Counted from the first letter of the stretch, positions 35,735-45,936 are shown. The stretch is 64,000 bases of DNA from Breoghania sp. (GCF_963674635.1 NZ_OY771475.1:4323001-4387000), one strand, 5' to 3'. Numbers and translations are program-made. The notes: generated from the sequence alone by a model not told the origin.

Positions 35735-37816
35735 TCAGCGCCCCTCGCGATACCAGGTGGCCGACAGAAGGCCCAACAGAATGGCAAGGCCGAGGAAGCC
35801 GATGAAGAGCGGTATCCGGTCGATGCCCTTCAGTACGCTTGCCTCGCTCATTTTCAGACCCAACCAGCCATTTCCCGAATAGGACGACGCCCGGTTGAGA
35901 GCGACGACGCGCGGGATGATGGGTGTGTCTGCGCGTCCCTCAAGCCTTCGTACGCTGCCTTGCGTGGCATTGGCCAGCGGGGTCAGCGGCGCGGTTGAGG
36001 AAAGGACGTTGGCGAATTCGCGCGGGTTCGCCGGGCCGATATTGGCGAGCGCCGTGCGTTTCCCGTCGCTCACCGAATAGAGACCGATATCATCGGTGTG
36101 AAGCGTAGCGCGCCAAAGGCCGGGCTCGGTCTCGGTGAGAGGCAGGGTCTGCGTCTCGCCGGTGGGCGTGGTAATGGTGACCGGATCCACGGTGTCGGCC
36201 AGCGTCTGGCGCTCCACGGTCAATTCGTGGCCGCGGCTGGAAGCGCGCAGGGCCTCTTCCTCAAGATCGGGCTCCTTCATCAGCCAATGGGCCAGCCTGC
36301 GCAGAAGCTGCACATGGGGGCCGCCGCCCTCATAGCCGCGTGCCCACAGCCACACGTGATCGGAAAGCAGAAGCGCGACGCGACCCTTTTCCTGCCGGTC
36401 AAGGATCAGCAACGGCTTGTCCCTTGGGCCGTTCATGACGACCTCGCCGTGGTGGTCATAGGTGTCGACAAGGCGGAACCAGTGGCTCCAGTCGGGGACC
36501 GCGCTGCGGCTTCCGGGAAGGCCTCGGGTCACCGGATGTCGCGCGCCCAGGCTTGAGATGCGCGGCAGAAAGGCTTCTTCGATGATGTCGCCGGACGGTT
36601 CGGCGGGCATGACGTTGGCCAGCGGCGTGTTGTAGAGGCTACCGGCCTCCGCATAGTCCGGACCGGTCGCCACAAGCAGGGCCCCACCGTCGCGCACATA
36701 GCGGGCGATGTTGTCGAAATAGAGGATCGGCAGCACGCGGCGGCGCTTGTAGCGATCAAAGATGATGAGGTCGAACTCGTCGATCTTGACGGAGAACAGC
36801 TCGCGCGTCGGGAAGGCGATCAGCGATAGCTGGCTGATTGGCGTACCGTCCTGTTTTTCCGGCGGGCGCAGGATGGTGAAGTGGACGAGATCGACCGAGG
36901 CGTCCGATTTCAGCAGGTTGCGCCATGTGCGTTCGCCCGCATGGGGCTCGCCGGATACGAGCAGCACGCGCAGGTTCTCGCGCACACCGTCTATCGTGAT
37001 CACCGCGCGGTTGTTGAGCGTGGTGAGTTCGCCCTCCAGCGTCTCCGCCTCGAACTCGAAGATGTTCTTGCCGCCATGGGCGATTACCACCGGAATGTCC
37101 ACGGTCGCGCCCGGTGGCAGGCTGATGATGCCGACATCCTCGCCGTCGCGGCGGATCGTCAGGCGCACGGGCGCGGTGTCGATGCCTTCGCCTGCCTGCT
37201 CTACCCGCAGCCGCACCTGCTGTTCCTTGCCGACAAGGCCAAAGCGCGGGGCGCGGTCGATCACGATCCGGCGGTCGCGCTCTTGTGCATGGCCGGTCAC
37301 CAGAACATGGAGCGGCGCATTGAAGCCGAGCTTGTCGGCCTGTTCGGGAATGTCGTGAACCTGCCCGTCCGTGACCATGATCGTGCCCGCAATGCGATCC
37401 GGCGGGACGTCCGAGAGTTCCTGATCCAGCGCGTCGAAGAGCGTGGTTCCGTCATTTTGAAGGCTGTTGCGCTTCCGTCCCGCATTGACGATCCGCAGCT
37501 CCACATTCGGCAGGTCGCGGATGCGTTCAGCGAGTGTGGCGACGGTTTCGTCGGTCGTTTGCTTGCGTCCGTCGAGATCCTGGCTCTGGCTACGGTCGGC
37601 GACGAGGGCAACGACGGAGGTCAGGGGCTCGCGGTCCTCACGCTGGATTGCCGGGTTGGTAAGCGCGATGACGAGGGCCGCGAAGGCCGCTGCCCGCACC
37701 AGCGCGCCGCGTTGACCGCGCCAAAGCGACAGCCCGACGATGACCACCGCGATGAGCGTCATCGCGATGATCAGCCAGAGCGGCACGAGGGGCGCGAAAT
37801 CGATGCTCCAGGTCAT
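35735..37816 (-). CDS. Membrane protein with glutamine-amidotransferase-like region, last gene of MoxR operon
   Basis: 693 aa. Two N-terminal transmembrane helices (about 12-30, 38-55), a large extracytoplasmic part with a von Willebrand-like/Ig-like region ('VVALVADRSQSQD', 'AGTIMVTDGQ') and an amidotransferase-like segment ('DLIIFDRYKRR', 'GGALLVATGPDYAE'), then a C-terminal helix (about 668-688). No catalytic triad was recognised. It starts 18 nt after the DUF4159 gene, so it belongs to the same operon, which is common in Alphaproteobacteria. Function unknown. Confidence 0.85.
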   Translation of the reverse strand: MTWSIDFAPLVPLWLIIAMTLIAVVIVGLSLWRGQRGALVRAAAFAALVIALTNPAIQREDREPLTSVVALVADRSQSQDLDGRKQTTDETVATLAERIRDLPNVELRIVNAGRKRNSLQNDGTTLFDALDQELSDVPPDRIAGTIMVTDGQVHDIPEQADKLGFNAPLHVLVTGHAQERDRRIVIDRAPRFGLVGKEQQVRLRVEQAGEGIDTAPVRLTIRRDGEDVGIISLPPGATVDIPVVIAHGGKNIFEFEAETLEGELTTLNNRAVITIDGVRENLRVLLVSGEPHAGERTWRNLLKSDASVDLVHFTILRPPEKQDGTPISQLSLIAFPTRELFSVKIDEFDLIIFDRYKRRRVLPILYFDNIARYVRDGGALLVATGPDYAEAGSLYNTPLANVMPAEPSGDIIEEAFLPRISSLGARHPVTRGLPGSRSAVPDWSHWFRLVDTYDHHGEVVMNGPRDKPLLILDRQEKGRVALLLSDHVWLWARGYEGGGPHVQLLRRLAHWLMKEPDLEEEALRASSRGHELTVERQTLADTVDPVTITTPTGETQTLPLTETEPGLWRATLHTDDIGLYSVSDGKRTALANIGPANPREFANVLSSTAPLTPLANATQGSVRRLEGRADTPIIPRVVALNRASSYSGNGWLGLKMSEASVLKGIDRIPLFIGFLGLAILLGLLSATWYREGR

Positions 37817-37834
37817 GATTTTAGCGTCGCCCTC

Positions 37835-40675
37835 CTATTGTCCGAGGCGTTCAAGCAGGGCGGGAACATGGACCTGATCCGCCTTGTAATTGCCGGTGAG
37901 GGTGTACATCACGATATTGACGCCCGAGCGGAACGCGAGCTCACGCTGTGTCATGTCGGGCGGAACGGTCGGATAGAGCGGTGAGCCGGTTTCATCAATC
38001 GCCCAGGCGCCGGCAAAGTCGTTCGACGTGATCAGGATGGGAGAGACCCCGTCACCACCGCGTACCGGGCGATCGGACATGGTCTCGGCATCTGGAGAGG
38101 CCTCCACCCACAGATCGCCGCTGTTCCAGCGCCCCGGAAACGTCTCCAGAAGATAGAAGGCCTTCGTGAGAACGTGATCGGAGGGCACCGGTTCAAGGGT
38201 CGGGATATCGAGGCTTGAGAGCATCTCGCGCAGCTTTAAGGTGGCAGGCGATGCGCCATAGCCACCTGTCGCCGCATTTCCGCCCATCTGGTCTCGGGTA
38301 TCGAACAGGATGGAGCCGCCGCTGCGCATATAGGCATCGATGCGCGCCATGGTCTGCTCATCCGGGGTCGGAGAGGCCTCGTCGATGGGCCAGTAGAGAA
38401 GCGGGAAAAACGACAGCTCGTCCGTTTCCACCTGCACGCCCATGGGCTCGCCGGGCTCCAATGCCGTGCGCGAACCGAGATAGTAGGAAAGGCCGAGAAG
38501 GCCGGCCCGGCTCGTCTCGTCGATTGCCGGGTTTCCGGTGATCACATAGGCAAGCCGGGTTTTCAGGGTTGCCTCCAGCGCCCATTGCTCGTCCCGCACG
38601 GTGCGCTCGCGCGGTGCGGTGCTCGCCTGCGACTGGGCATGGCTGTCGGTTGGCAACCCGGCTACGAGTAGGCCCGCCAGAAGTGCTGCGGTCATGCCTG
38701 TCGGTCGTTGCAACAGCCGCCAGCCGCCGCCCAGAACGAGAACCGCAAGAGCATCGGCGACCAGCAGCAGGAAGACGATTACAAAGAGGCCTGCGCGCAA
38801 ATCGAGAGGCCCGGCTCGGTTGTAGCTTTCAACCGTGACGCCAGCGCCCAGACGATCAGGGTCAAAGGGAACGAGGCCCGCATCGGGCTTGAGGAGATTG
38901 AGCGCCCGGAACGCATCGTCGGCACCATAGAGGCCCGGGGGATGCTCGCGGCCGGGCTCGGTCTTGTCGATATCGGCCACGGCAACCGGCTTGGCGGTGA
39001 TGGTGGGGCTTGAAAAGCGGCCATGTCCATCGAGCAACCGCATCGGCGCCAATGTCGCCTTGTCCGCCGTTTCGCCTTGCGCGGGCGTGGAAGCCGTGGC
39101 GACGGAGAATGACAGGATGCGCCTCAGCATCTCCACGAAGGTGCCCGACAGGGGGAGGTTGGACCAGCTCGTGTCGCCGGTCACGTGGAAGAGCACGATC
39201 CAGCCGCGATCCAGCGCCATGGCGGTGACGAGCGGTGTGCCGTCGGCAAGGCTCGCCCATGTCTTGTCGGGCAGGGTTGCATCGGGTTCGGCCAGAACCT
39301 GCCGGGTGACGGCGACGTCATCGGGTACGGGCAGGCCCGCGAAGGGGCCGTTTTCGGAAAAGCTGCCAAGCGGTTGCGGCTGTTCCCACGAGAGGCTTCC
39401 GCCCAGGGCGCGGCCGCCGCTTCGAAGGTCCACGGGGATCAGGTCGTCGCTGCGTGCAGCCATGTGCGGCCCGGCGAAACGCACCAGAACCCCACCGGCC
39501 CCTACCCAGCGGCGCAGCGCGTCCGATGTCTCCGGCGGCACGTTGCCGATATCGGCCATCAGCAGCACGGAAATGTTCTGTTCGATCAGGTCCGGCACGG
39601 CTGTTGTGAGGTCGAGGGTTCTCGGCTCGCGCAGGTCCGCAAAGGGCGTCAGCGCCCGGCGCAGATAATAGAGGGGAGCCAGCAGGGGTTGCGCGCGCGC
39701 TGGCGCTTCGCCGGAAATCAGCCCGACGGTGCGCCGCCGCCAGCGTTCGTCGATGAGTTGGACGCTTCCCGCCGTGTCCTGACCGGAAATCTGCAATCGG
39801 GCGATCTCGTTGCGCAGTTCCACCGGAAGCTCAAAGCGCACATCCGCTTGTGGATCGCCCGCGCCAAGGGAGGCGGTCGCCTCTGCGATCACGAGGCCCT
39901 TGAGGTCCAGCGCCTGCACAGTGACGTTGCGCGCATTCCCAGCGCCTTCGCGGATTACGGTCGCGGTCAGGGCGTCGGCATCGTTGCGTGCGTCCTTCAG
40001 CCCGAGCGGCAGGGCGTCCGGCATGTAGAGGGTCGCTGGCGTGTCGGCGAACTGGCTCAGGCCTTCGGCAAATCGGTTTACGGCGTCGCCGCCAAGCCCA
40101 TCCTGCAGCCATGTGATCGAGCCCGGCGGCGTTTCGTTGGCGGCCTGGCGCAAGGCGGGTTGCAACTCATCCGGGGTCGCTGCCCATGAACGCGGCTCCA
40201 GCGCGCGCAGTCGCTCGCGCGCTTCTGCGGCGCTTGTCGGGAGCACCTGTTGTCCCGGTCCATCGGCCGTGGCTGCAAGCAGGACCGGCCTGCCGTCTTC
40301 CTCCGCCTGATCGATCAGGCGTTCGGCGGTGATGAGATGGGCCTCCCAGTCGGGGGCGGCCGTCCAGCCATTGTCGACAAGCAGCCAGAGCGGGCCGTCG
40401 CCGCGGGTCGCTTCCGCGAGGGGGCGCCAGATCGGGCCGGCAAGCGCGATGATGAGCGCAGCCGCCATGAGCAGGCGCAGCAGCGTCAGCCACCAGGGGC
40501 TGCGAGACGGGGTCTCCTCCTGTTTTTCCACGTCGAGAAGCAGGCGTGTCGGCGGGAAGGCGACTTCCTTCGGGCGCGGCGGTGTAAACCGCAGCAGCCA
40601 CCAGATGGCAGGCAGGGCCACAAGCGCGGCAAGCACGAATGGTGCGGTGAAGGCGAGTGGCAGGCCGAACATCAT
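37835..40675 (-). CDS. BatA/DUF4159-domain membrane protein
   Basis: 946 aa. The N-terminus matches the BatA aerotolerance-type domain (about 1-80, 'LVALPAIWWLLRFTPPRPKEVAFPPTRLL', two membrane helices). A long central region lies outside, a further helix is near 640-665, and the C-terminus is DUF4159 (about 705-940, 'RLAYVITGNPAID', 'FPLLYWPID', 'MRSGGSILFDTRD'). It overlaps the DUF58 gene by 4 nt. The operon probably handles cell-envelope or respiratory stress, by analogy with MoxR/Bat systems. The exact role is unknown. Confidence 0.9.
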   Translation of the reverse strand: MMFGLPLAFTAPFVLAALVALPAIWWLLRFTPPRPKEVAFPPTRLLLDVEKQEETPSRSPWWLTLLRLLMAAALIIALAGPIWRPLAEATRGDGPLWLLVDNGWTAAPDWEAHLITAERLIDQAEEDGRPVLLAATADGPGQQVLPTSAAEARERLRALEPRSWAATPDELQPALRQAANETPPGSITWLQDGLGGDAVNRFAEGLSQFADTPATLYMPDALPLGLKDARNDADALTATVIREGAGNARNVTVQALDLKGLVIAEATASLGAGDPQADVRFELPVELRNEIARLQISGQDTAGSVQLIDERWRRRTVGLISGEAPARAQPLLAPLYYLRRALTPFADLREPRTLDLTTAVPDLIEQNISVLLMADIGNVPPETSDALRRWVGAGGVLVRFAGPHMAARSDDLIPVDLRSGGRALGGSLSWEQPQPLGSFSENGPFAGLPVPDDVAVTRQVLAEPDATLPDKTWASLADGTPLVTAMALDRGWIVLFHVTGDTSWSNLPLSGTFVEMLRRILSFSVATASTPAQGETADKATLAPMRLLDGHGRFSSPTITAKPVAVADIDKTEPGREHPPGLYGADDAFRALNLLKPDAGLVPFDPDRLGAGVTVESYNRAGPLDLRAGLFVIVFLLLVADALAVLVLGGGWRLLQRPTGMTAALLAGLLVAGLPTDSHAQSQASTAPRERTVRDEQWALEATLKTRLAYVITGNPAIDETSRAGLLGLSYYLGSRTALEPGEPMGVQVETDELSFFPLLYWPIDEASPTPDEQTMARIDAYMRSGGSILFDTRDQMGGNAATGGYGASPATLKLREMLSSLDIPTLEPVPSDHVLTKAFYLLETFPGRWNSGDLWVEASPDAETMSDRPVRGGDGVSPILITSNDFAGAWAIDETGSPLYPTVPPDMTQRELAFRSGVNIVMYTLTGNYKADQVHVPALLERLGQ

Positions 40676-41613
40676 GCGCCTCCCATTGCCGCAGCAGCGC
40701 CGCGCGGTACGCCTTCGGCGCTGTCGGCCAGGCGGCCATGCAGCGAGAGAAGGGGCTCGCTTGCGGGCCTGTCGGTATGATGGATGAGGAAGGTCCAGCC
40801 CGCCTTGCGGGTCAGTTCATTGATTTCCAGGCGGTGCTGCGCCAAACGCTTTTGGTAGATCTCGCGCCAGGTTTCGGCGCGGCCAGCGGTGAGCCTGAGG
40901 CCGGTTTCCGGGTCGCGGAATTCGGTGCGACCCGCGAAGGGGAAGGTCTCTTCCACCGGATCCATGATCTGGACGAGGTGCCCACGGGCGCCGGTCGCGG
41001 CAACGCGCCGAACCCAATCGGCGATTTCCTCGATCGGATCCAGCAAGTCTCCGATCAGCACCACTTCCGAAAAACGGCCGATGCCATGCGTGTCCGGCAA
41101 GGAGATCGGCTGCGAGGCATGGGCGAGCGTCGCGGCGATCCGCTCCGCTGCATTTCGGTTGGAGGTTGGCCGCGTCAGCCCCGTCAGGCCGATGCGCTCG
41201 CCTCCCCGTGCCAACAGTTCCGACAGGCCAAGCAGCAACACCAGCGCCCGGTCGCGTTTGGTTGCGCCGGCAAGGCGGGAGCGGAAGGTCATGGAGGTGG
41301 TGAGATCCGACCAGAGCCAGACGGTATGAGCGGCCTCCCATTCCCGTTCCCGGACGAAGAGATGATCGTCGCGCGCCGAACGACGCCAGTCGATGCGCTT
41401 GACGGGTTCGCCCAGATTGAAGGGGCGGAATTGCCAGAAGGTTTCGCCGGGGCCCGCCCGGCGGCGGCCATGCCAACCGGCTGCCACCGTGTTGGCGATA
41501 TGGCGTGCTTCCACAAGCAGATCGGGCAGCGCCTCCGCCACCGTGCGCGCCTCGCCGACGACATTCGGCCAGGTTTCTTCGGATGTCGATCTCTGCTCGG
41601 GTCGTGGCTGCAT
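40672..41613 (-). CDS. DUF58 domain-containing protein
   Basis: 313 aa. The DUF58 signature is 'NLGEPVKRIDWRRSARDDHLFVREREWE' (about 73-100). This family nearly always accompanies a MoxR ATPase and is thought to be its von Willebrand-like partner. It sits second in the operon, 94 nt after moxR, and overlaps the DUF4159 gene by 4 nt. Confidence 0.92.
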   Translation of the reverse strand: MQPRPEQRSTSEETWPNVVGEARTVAEALPDLLVEARHIANTVAAGWHGRRRAGPGETFWQFRPFNLGEPVKRIDWRRSARDDHLFVREREWEAAHTVWLWSDLTTSMTFRSRLAGATKRDRALVLLLGLSELLARGGERIGLTGLTRPTSNRNAAERIAATLAHASQPISLPDTHGIGRFSEVVLIGDLLDPIEEIADWVRRVAATGARGHLVQIMDPVEETFPFAGRTEFRDPETGLRLTAGRAETWREIYQKRLAQHRLEINELTRKAGWTFLIHHTDRPASEPLLSLHGRLADSAEGVPRGAAAAMGGA

Positions 41614-41707
41614 TTCTGGTCCGTGTCGGGCCCGGCCGCTTGCGCTGAATACGCCGTTGCGCCGGGGTGTTAATGCACCGTCCTGTGTGGAACGGGAGCA
41701 AGCAGGG

Positions 41708-42706
41708 TCAGTCGAGCTTGGCCTTCAGTTCCCCGATGACGTTTCGGATCGTGTGGCCGTCGGCGCGCGCCGCGAAGGTCAGCGCCATGCGGTGTTGCAG
41801 GACAGGTTCGGCCAGCGCCATGACATCATCGAGCGAAGGCGAGAGGCGGCCTTGCAGAAGGGCGCGGGCGCGCACCGTCAACATCAGGGCTTGGGAGGCG
41901 CGCGGACCGGGACCCCAGGCGATGAGGCGGGTCTGCGGTGAATTCTCGTCCCCGGGACGGGCGGAACGAACCAGTTTCAGGATTGCTTCCACGACGGAAT
42001 CGCCGACCGGAATGCGGCGCACGAGATTCTGGAAGGAGGCGAGTTCCGCCGCCGACAGGATCGCCGTGGCGGTCGCCTCTTTGGCGCTCGTCGTCTCCAG
42101 CAGGATCCGGCGTTCCGCATCGAGATCGGGATAGAAGACGTCGATCTGCATCAGGAAGCGATCGAGCTGGGCTTCGGGAAGGGGATAGGTCCCTTCCTGT
42201 TCCAGCGGGTTCTGGGTGGCGAGCACATGGAAGGGGCGCGGCACCGGGTGGGACGAACCCGCCACGGTGACGTGATATTCCTGCATGGCCTGAAGCAGCG
42301 CGGATTGTGTGCGCGGGCTGGCGCGGTTGATTTCGTCCGCCATCAGGAGCTGGGCGAAGACAGGGCCGGGAATGAAGCGGAAGGAGCGGCTGCCATCGGC
42401 GGCCTGTTCCAGCACTTCCGCGCCCAGAATGTCGGAGGGCATCAGATCGGGGGTGAACTGGATGCGGTTGGCATCGAGACCGATAACCGTGCCCAGCGTT
42501 TCCACGAGCTTGGTCTTGGCGAGGCCGGGAACCCCGACAAGCAGTCCGTGGCCGCCAGCGAGAATTGTCACGAGCGAGTTGTCCACGACCGGTTGCTGGC
42601 CGAAAATCACCCGCCCGATTTCCTCTCGCGCAGCTGCCAGTTTTTCAACAGCGGCTTCGGCTTCAGCGACGATTGCGTCGGATTCGGCGGTCATGATGGC
42701 GCTCAT
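41708..42706 (-). CDS. MoxR-family AAA+ ATPase
   Basis: 332 aa. Walker A-like 'GVPGLAKTKLVET' (about 58-70), Walker B 'LLMADEINRASPRTQ' and sensor 'VLATQNPLEQEGTYPLPEAQLDRF' are all typical of MoxR. These ATPases act as chaperones that activate partner proteins carrying metal or VWA domains. It heads the four-gene operon moxR-DUF58-DUF4159-GATase-like. GGAGAAACGA precedes the ATG. Confidence 0.94.
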   Translation of the reverse strand: MSAIMTAESDAIVAEAEAAVEKLAAAREEIGRVIFGQQPVVDNSLVTILAGGHGLLVGVPGLAKTKLVETLGTVIGLDANRIQFTPDLMPSDILGAEVLEQAADGSRSFRFIPGPVFAQLLMADEINRASPRTQSALLQAMQEYHVTVAGSSHPVPRPFHVLATQNPLEQEGTYPLPEAQLDRFLMQIDVFYPDLDAERRILLETTSAKEATATAILSAAELASFQNLVRRIPVGDSVVEAILKLVRSARPGDENSPQTRLIAWGPGPRASQALMLTVRARALLQGRLSPSLDDVMALAEPVLQHRMALTFAARADGHTIRNVIGELKAKLD

Positions 42707-43076
42707 TCGTTTCTCCGGCAGTGATGCCGCGGGTCGGCGCGGCGAGAAAACGGGTCAGGCGACCAATCGGCGTATCGATCGCTTTTGCCAGATCGAGCCC
42801 GATATTCCGCCCGATCAGCTGGGAAGGCATGGGACGAAAGAAAACGGGATCTCTGTGAAATGTCTCAAATTGTTTCCGCACCCGTCGGTGCGTTCGAACA
42901 GTTTACGCAATCATAGCCCTCACGCACCACTTCCCTTTGTTTGAGATGGTCATTTTTACGTCCCTCCACTGGATTTGATGGGCCAATACTGACAGAAACA
43001 TGGCGGAGGAATACGCTTGAGTGCGTAGGATTTTGCGAAATCCCATGCGCGAAAAGAGCAGGTTGGGGAGGACGAC
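42707..43076. other. Divergent intergenic region moxR / DUF1285
   Basis: 370 bp with no gene. It should contain promoters for both divergent operons. No clear box was found. Confidence 0.45.
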
Positions 43077-43697
43077 ATGCCGGATCACTTTGATGTGACC
43101 CCGACGGGGCTTCAGGAACTCATCCGACGCGCGGCCCCGTCCGGGCGCGGACTTCCGCCGGTGGAACGGTGGGAGCCGGACTATTGCGGCGCCATCGACA
43201 TGCGCATCGCCGCCGATGGTTCCTGGCATTATATGGGAACGCCGATCAACCGCGAGGCTCTGGTGCGGCTCTTCTCCACGGTTCTGCGCCACGATGCCGA
43301 TGGCGGTTTCTATCTCGTGACGCCCGTGGAAAAGATCGGCATCACCGTGGAAGATGCTCCCTTCATTGCGGTGGAAATGCACGCGGAGGGGAAGGGCCGC
43401 GCGCAGACGCTGACCTTTCGCACCAATGTTGGTGATGTGGTGGTCGCGGGGGAGGAGCATCCCATCCGTTTCGCGTTGGAGGCGGACACGGACGGCTTGA
43501 AGCCCTATATTCATGTGCGGGGCCGGCTTGAGGCAAAGCTCGCCCGACCGCTGCTTTACGAGATGGCGGAGCTGGCCGTGGAGTGGCCGGACGAGACCGG
43601 CGAGACCCGCTTTGGCATTTGGAGCGGCGGTTGTTTCTTCGCCATGGATGATCCTGAAACGGAATTCGGCGCAACAGGAGACGATGCGGACAGATGA
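43077..43697 (+). CDS. DUF1285 domain-containing protein
   Basis: 206 aa. Matches DUF1285: 'CGAIDMRIAADGSWHYMGTPI', 'FYLVTPVEKIGI', 'FRTNVGDVV'. Function unknown. It is the usual partner of the CoA pyrophosphatase and cca genes in Alphaproteobacteria. GGGAGGACGAC precedes the ATG. It overlaps the next gene by 4 nt. Confidence 0.9.
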   Translation: MPDHFDVTPTGLQELIRRAAPSGRGLPPVERWEPDYCGAIDMRIAADGSWHYMGTPINREALVRLFSTVLRHDADGGFYLVTPVEKIGITVEDAPFIAVEMHAEGKGRAQTLTFRTNVGDVVVAGEEHPIRFALEADTDGLKPYIHVRGRLEAKLARPLLYEMAELAVEWPDETGETRFGIWSGGCFFAMDDPETEFGATGDDADR

Positions 43698-44386
43698 AGC
43701 TGGATGCACTCGACACCGCGAAGCTGGTTGAGGCCCCCTTCAGCGCCGGGGCATTTCGCGATCGCGTCCTGACGCGTTTGAACGCGGCAATGCCGACGGG
43801 TGGGACGGGATGCCTTTCGCAAGGGGCCTGCCTCAGGGAAGCCGGCGATCATGTTCTCAACCCGTCGATCTTTCCCGATCCCTCCGGGGTGAAGCTGCGC
43901 GATGCGGCGGTGCTCATTCCGGTGGTGGATCGCGGGCCGCAGGCCAGCGTTATCCTGACCCGGCGCACCGATCATCTGGCGAGCCATGCGGGCCAGATCG
44001 CCTTTCCCGGCGGCAAGATCGACGAAGGCGACCGCGATGCCACCCACGCCGCGCTTCGCGAAGCGGAGGAAGAGATTGGGCTCGGTTCCGAATTCGTGGA
44101 GCCGATCGGCAACCTTGGGCCCTATCTCACCGGGTCGGGATACCGAATCACTCCGGTGCTCGCCTATGTCCGCGAAGGTTTCAGCCTGCGCCCGGAGCCC
44201 GGAGAGGTGGCGGATATCTTCGAAGTGCCGCTGGAATTTCTGATGTCGCCCGGCAACCACCTCAAGCTGTCGCGCCAGTGGAAGGGCGCGCGTCGCCACT
44301 TCTATGCGATGCCCTATGAGCGTCATTATATCTGGGGTGTGACAGCCGGGATCTTGCGCAGCCTGTACGATACGATATACGCCTGA
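43694..44386 (+). CDS. CoA pyrophosphatase (NudL-type Nudix hydrolase)
   Basis: 230 aa. It combines the CoA-Nudix UPF0035 motif 'LTRRTDHLASHAGQIAFPGGKID' region (about 85-113, only part quoted) with a full Nudix box ('REAEEEIG'). It cleaves CoA or oxidised CoA to 4'-phosphopantetheine and 3',5'-ADP. Second gene of the DUF1285 operon, coupled by ATGA. Confidence 0.92.
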   Translation: MKLDALDTAKLVEAPFSAGAFRDRVLTRLNAAMPTGGTGCLSQGACLREAGDHVLNPSIFPDPSGVKLRDAAVLIPVVDRGPQASVILTRRTDHLASHAGQIAFPGGKIDEGDRDATHAALREAEEEIGLGSEFVEPIGNLGPYLTGSGYRITPVLAYVREGFSLRPEPGEVADIFEVPLEFLMSPGNHLKLSRQWKGARRHFYAMPYERHYIWGVTAGILRSLYDTIYA

Positions 44387-44390
44387 AGTC

Positions 44391-44651
44391 ATGATCAGGA
44401 TCATTGTCGTTCACGCTTTGCTATTCCTGTTGCCCTTCATCGCCTATGCCATCTGGCTGGCGGTGGTCCGCCGCTCGGCCTCGGCGGAAAACTGGCGCGA
44501 TGCGCCCTTGCTGTGGCTGAGCATGGCTGGCGGCCTTGTCGTGATCGCCAGCCTCGTGATGCTGGCTTCCTTCGATGACAAGAACGCCGATGCGAACTAC
44601 ACCCCCATGCAGTTCAAGGACGGCCAGCTCGTCCCCGGCAAGCTGGAATAG
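44391..44651 (+). CDS. DUF6111 small membrane protein
   Basis: 86 aa with two hydrophobic helices (about 3-25 and 42-62) and a short C-tail. It matches the DUF6111 family found between the CoA pyrophosphatase and CCA-adding enzyme genes. Function unknown. It starts 4 nt after the upstream stop codon. Confidence 0.85.
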   Translation: MIRIIVVHALLFLLPFIAYAIWLAVVRRSASAENWRDAPLLWLSMAGGLVVIASLVMLASFDDKNADANYTPMQFKDGQLVPGKLE

Positions 44652-44652
44652 G

Positions 44653-45897
44653 GTGTTGTCCGTCCGGCTTTCCGATGCGCCATGGCTCGTGAATTCAAGC
44701 GTTCGCGCGGTTTTTGATGCCATCGCTGTTGAAGGAGACGCGGCGCGGGTCGTGGGCGGTGCCGTGCGCAACGCGCTTCTGGGCGAACCTGTCGGCGATA
44801 TCGATATCGCGACCACCGCAGAGCCGGTCACTGTCGCCGCGCGCGCCAGGGCCGCCGGGCTCAAAGCCATTCCCACGGGCATCGATCACGGCACGATCAC
44901 GGTCGTCAGCGATGGAATCCCTTACGAGGTGACAACGCTGCGCGAGGATGTCGAGACCTTCGGGCGTCATGCCGTGGTGCGCTTTTCGCGCGACTGGGCG
45001 GCGGATGCCGCGCGGCGCGATTTCACCATGAACGCGCTCTATGTGGATCCCGACGGCGCCATCCACGATCCGACCGGGGTGGGACATGCGGATTGTCTTG
45101 CCCGGCGTGTGCGTTTCATCGGCGATCCGGGCGCGCGCATTGCCGAGGATTACCTGCGCATCCTGCGGTTCTTCCGTTTCCATGCCCATTACGGTTCCGG
45201 CGCCATTGATGAGGCCGGATTGTCGGCGGTCATCGCGGCGCGTGACGGTTTGCGCAAGCTTTCCGCCGAGCGCATTGGCCATGAGATGCTGAAAATCCTG
45301 CCCGCGCCCCACGCGGTGGAAACCGTGGAGGCGATGGCGGAGACCGGGATCATCGAAATCGTGGCGGGCGGCGTGATGCGGCTTGAGGATTTCGCCCATC
45401 TCGATCATCTGACCGAATTCGCGCCCGAAGCCCGCGATGCCGTGCTGAGACTGGCGGCGCTGACCTGTTTCGTGGAGGAGGACGTGGAACGGCTCAGCGA
45501 CCGCCTGCGGCTTTCCAATGCGCAGGAAAAACGTATGGCCGATGCGTTGGCCGCAAGCCATGGCTTTTCGGCCGTGCTCGATGATCTGGCGGTACGCGAA
45601 AAACTCTATCGGCTCGGTCATCACACGGCGATCGACGCGGCACTTCTCGCCTGGTGCCGGGATGAGGCGGGGCCGGAAGAACAAGGTTGGCGCAGGCTCG
45701 TCATCACGTTGCGCAATGCGGATATGCCGGTTTTTCCCGTGGCGGGACGCGATCTTCTGGCGTTAGGCATGAAGCCCGGGCCACAGGTGGGCGAGCAATT
45801 GCGCGCGATCGAGGCGCGCTGGATCGCGTCCGGCTTCACATTGAGCCGGACGGAATTGCTTGACGGGATCGGTGTCGAGCCGGGCTCCCCCCGCTGA
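44653..45897 (+). CDS. cca: CCA tRNA nucleotidyltransferase / polyA polymerase family
   Basis: About 414 aa. It adds or repairs the 3' CCA of tRNAs. The nucleotidyltransferase site is 'VVGGAVRNALLG' followed by 'GDIDIATTAEP' with the metal-binding DxD, and 'RRDFTMNALYVD' is present. The RNA- and ATP-binding motif includes 'DYLRILRFFRFHAHYG'. I chose GTG 44653, directly after the DUF6111 stop, because upstream codons lie in another frame over DUF6111. The tRNA-Met in this window encodes its own CCA, so the enzyme would act mainly in repair. Confidence 0.93.
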   Translation: MLSVRLSDAPWLVNSSVRAVFDAIAVEGDAARVVGGAVRNALLGEPVGDIDIATTAEPVTVAARARAAGLKAIPTGIDHGTITVVSDGIPYEVTTLREDVETFGRHAVVRFSRDWAADAARRDFTMNALYVDPDGAIHDPTGVGHADCLARRVRFIGDPGARIAEDYLRILRFFRFHAHYGSGAIDEAGLSAVIAARDGLRKLSAERIGHEMLKILPAPHAVETVEAMAETGIIEIVAGGVMRLEDFAHLDHLTEFAPEARDAVLRLAALTCFVEEDVERLSDRLRLSNAQEKRMADALAASHGFSAVLDDLAVREKLYRLGHHTAIDAALLAWCRDEAGPEEQGWRRLVITLRNADMPVFPVAGRDLLALGMKPGPQVGEQLRAIEARWIASGFTLSRTELLDGIGVEPGSPR

Positions 45898-45936
45898 TTT
45901 GAGCGCGGGGGGATGAAAGTCAGTCAGGGCTGGGAG

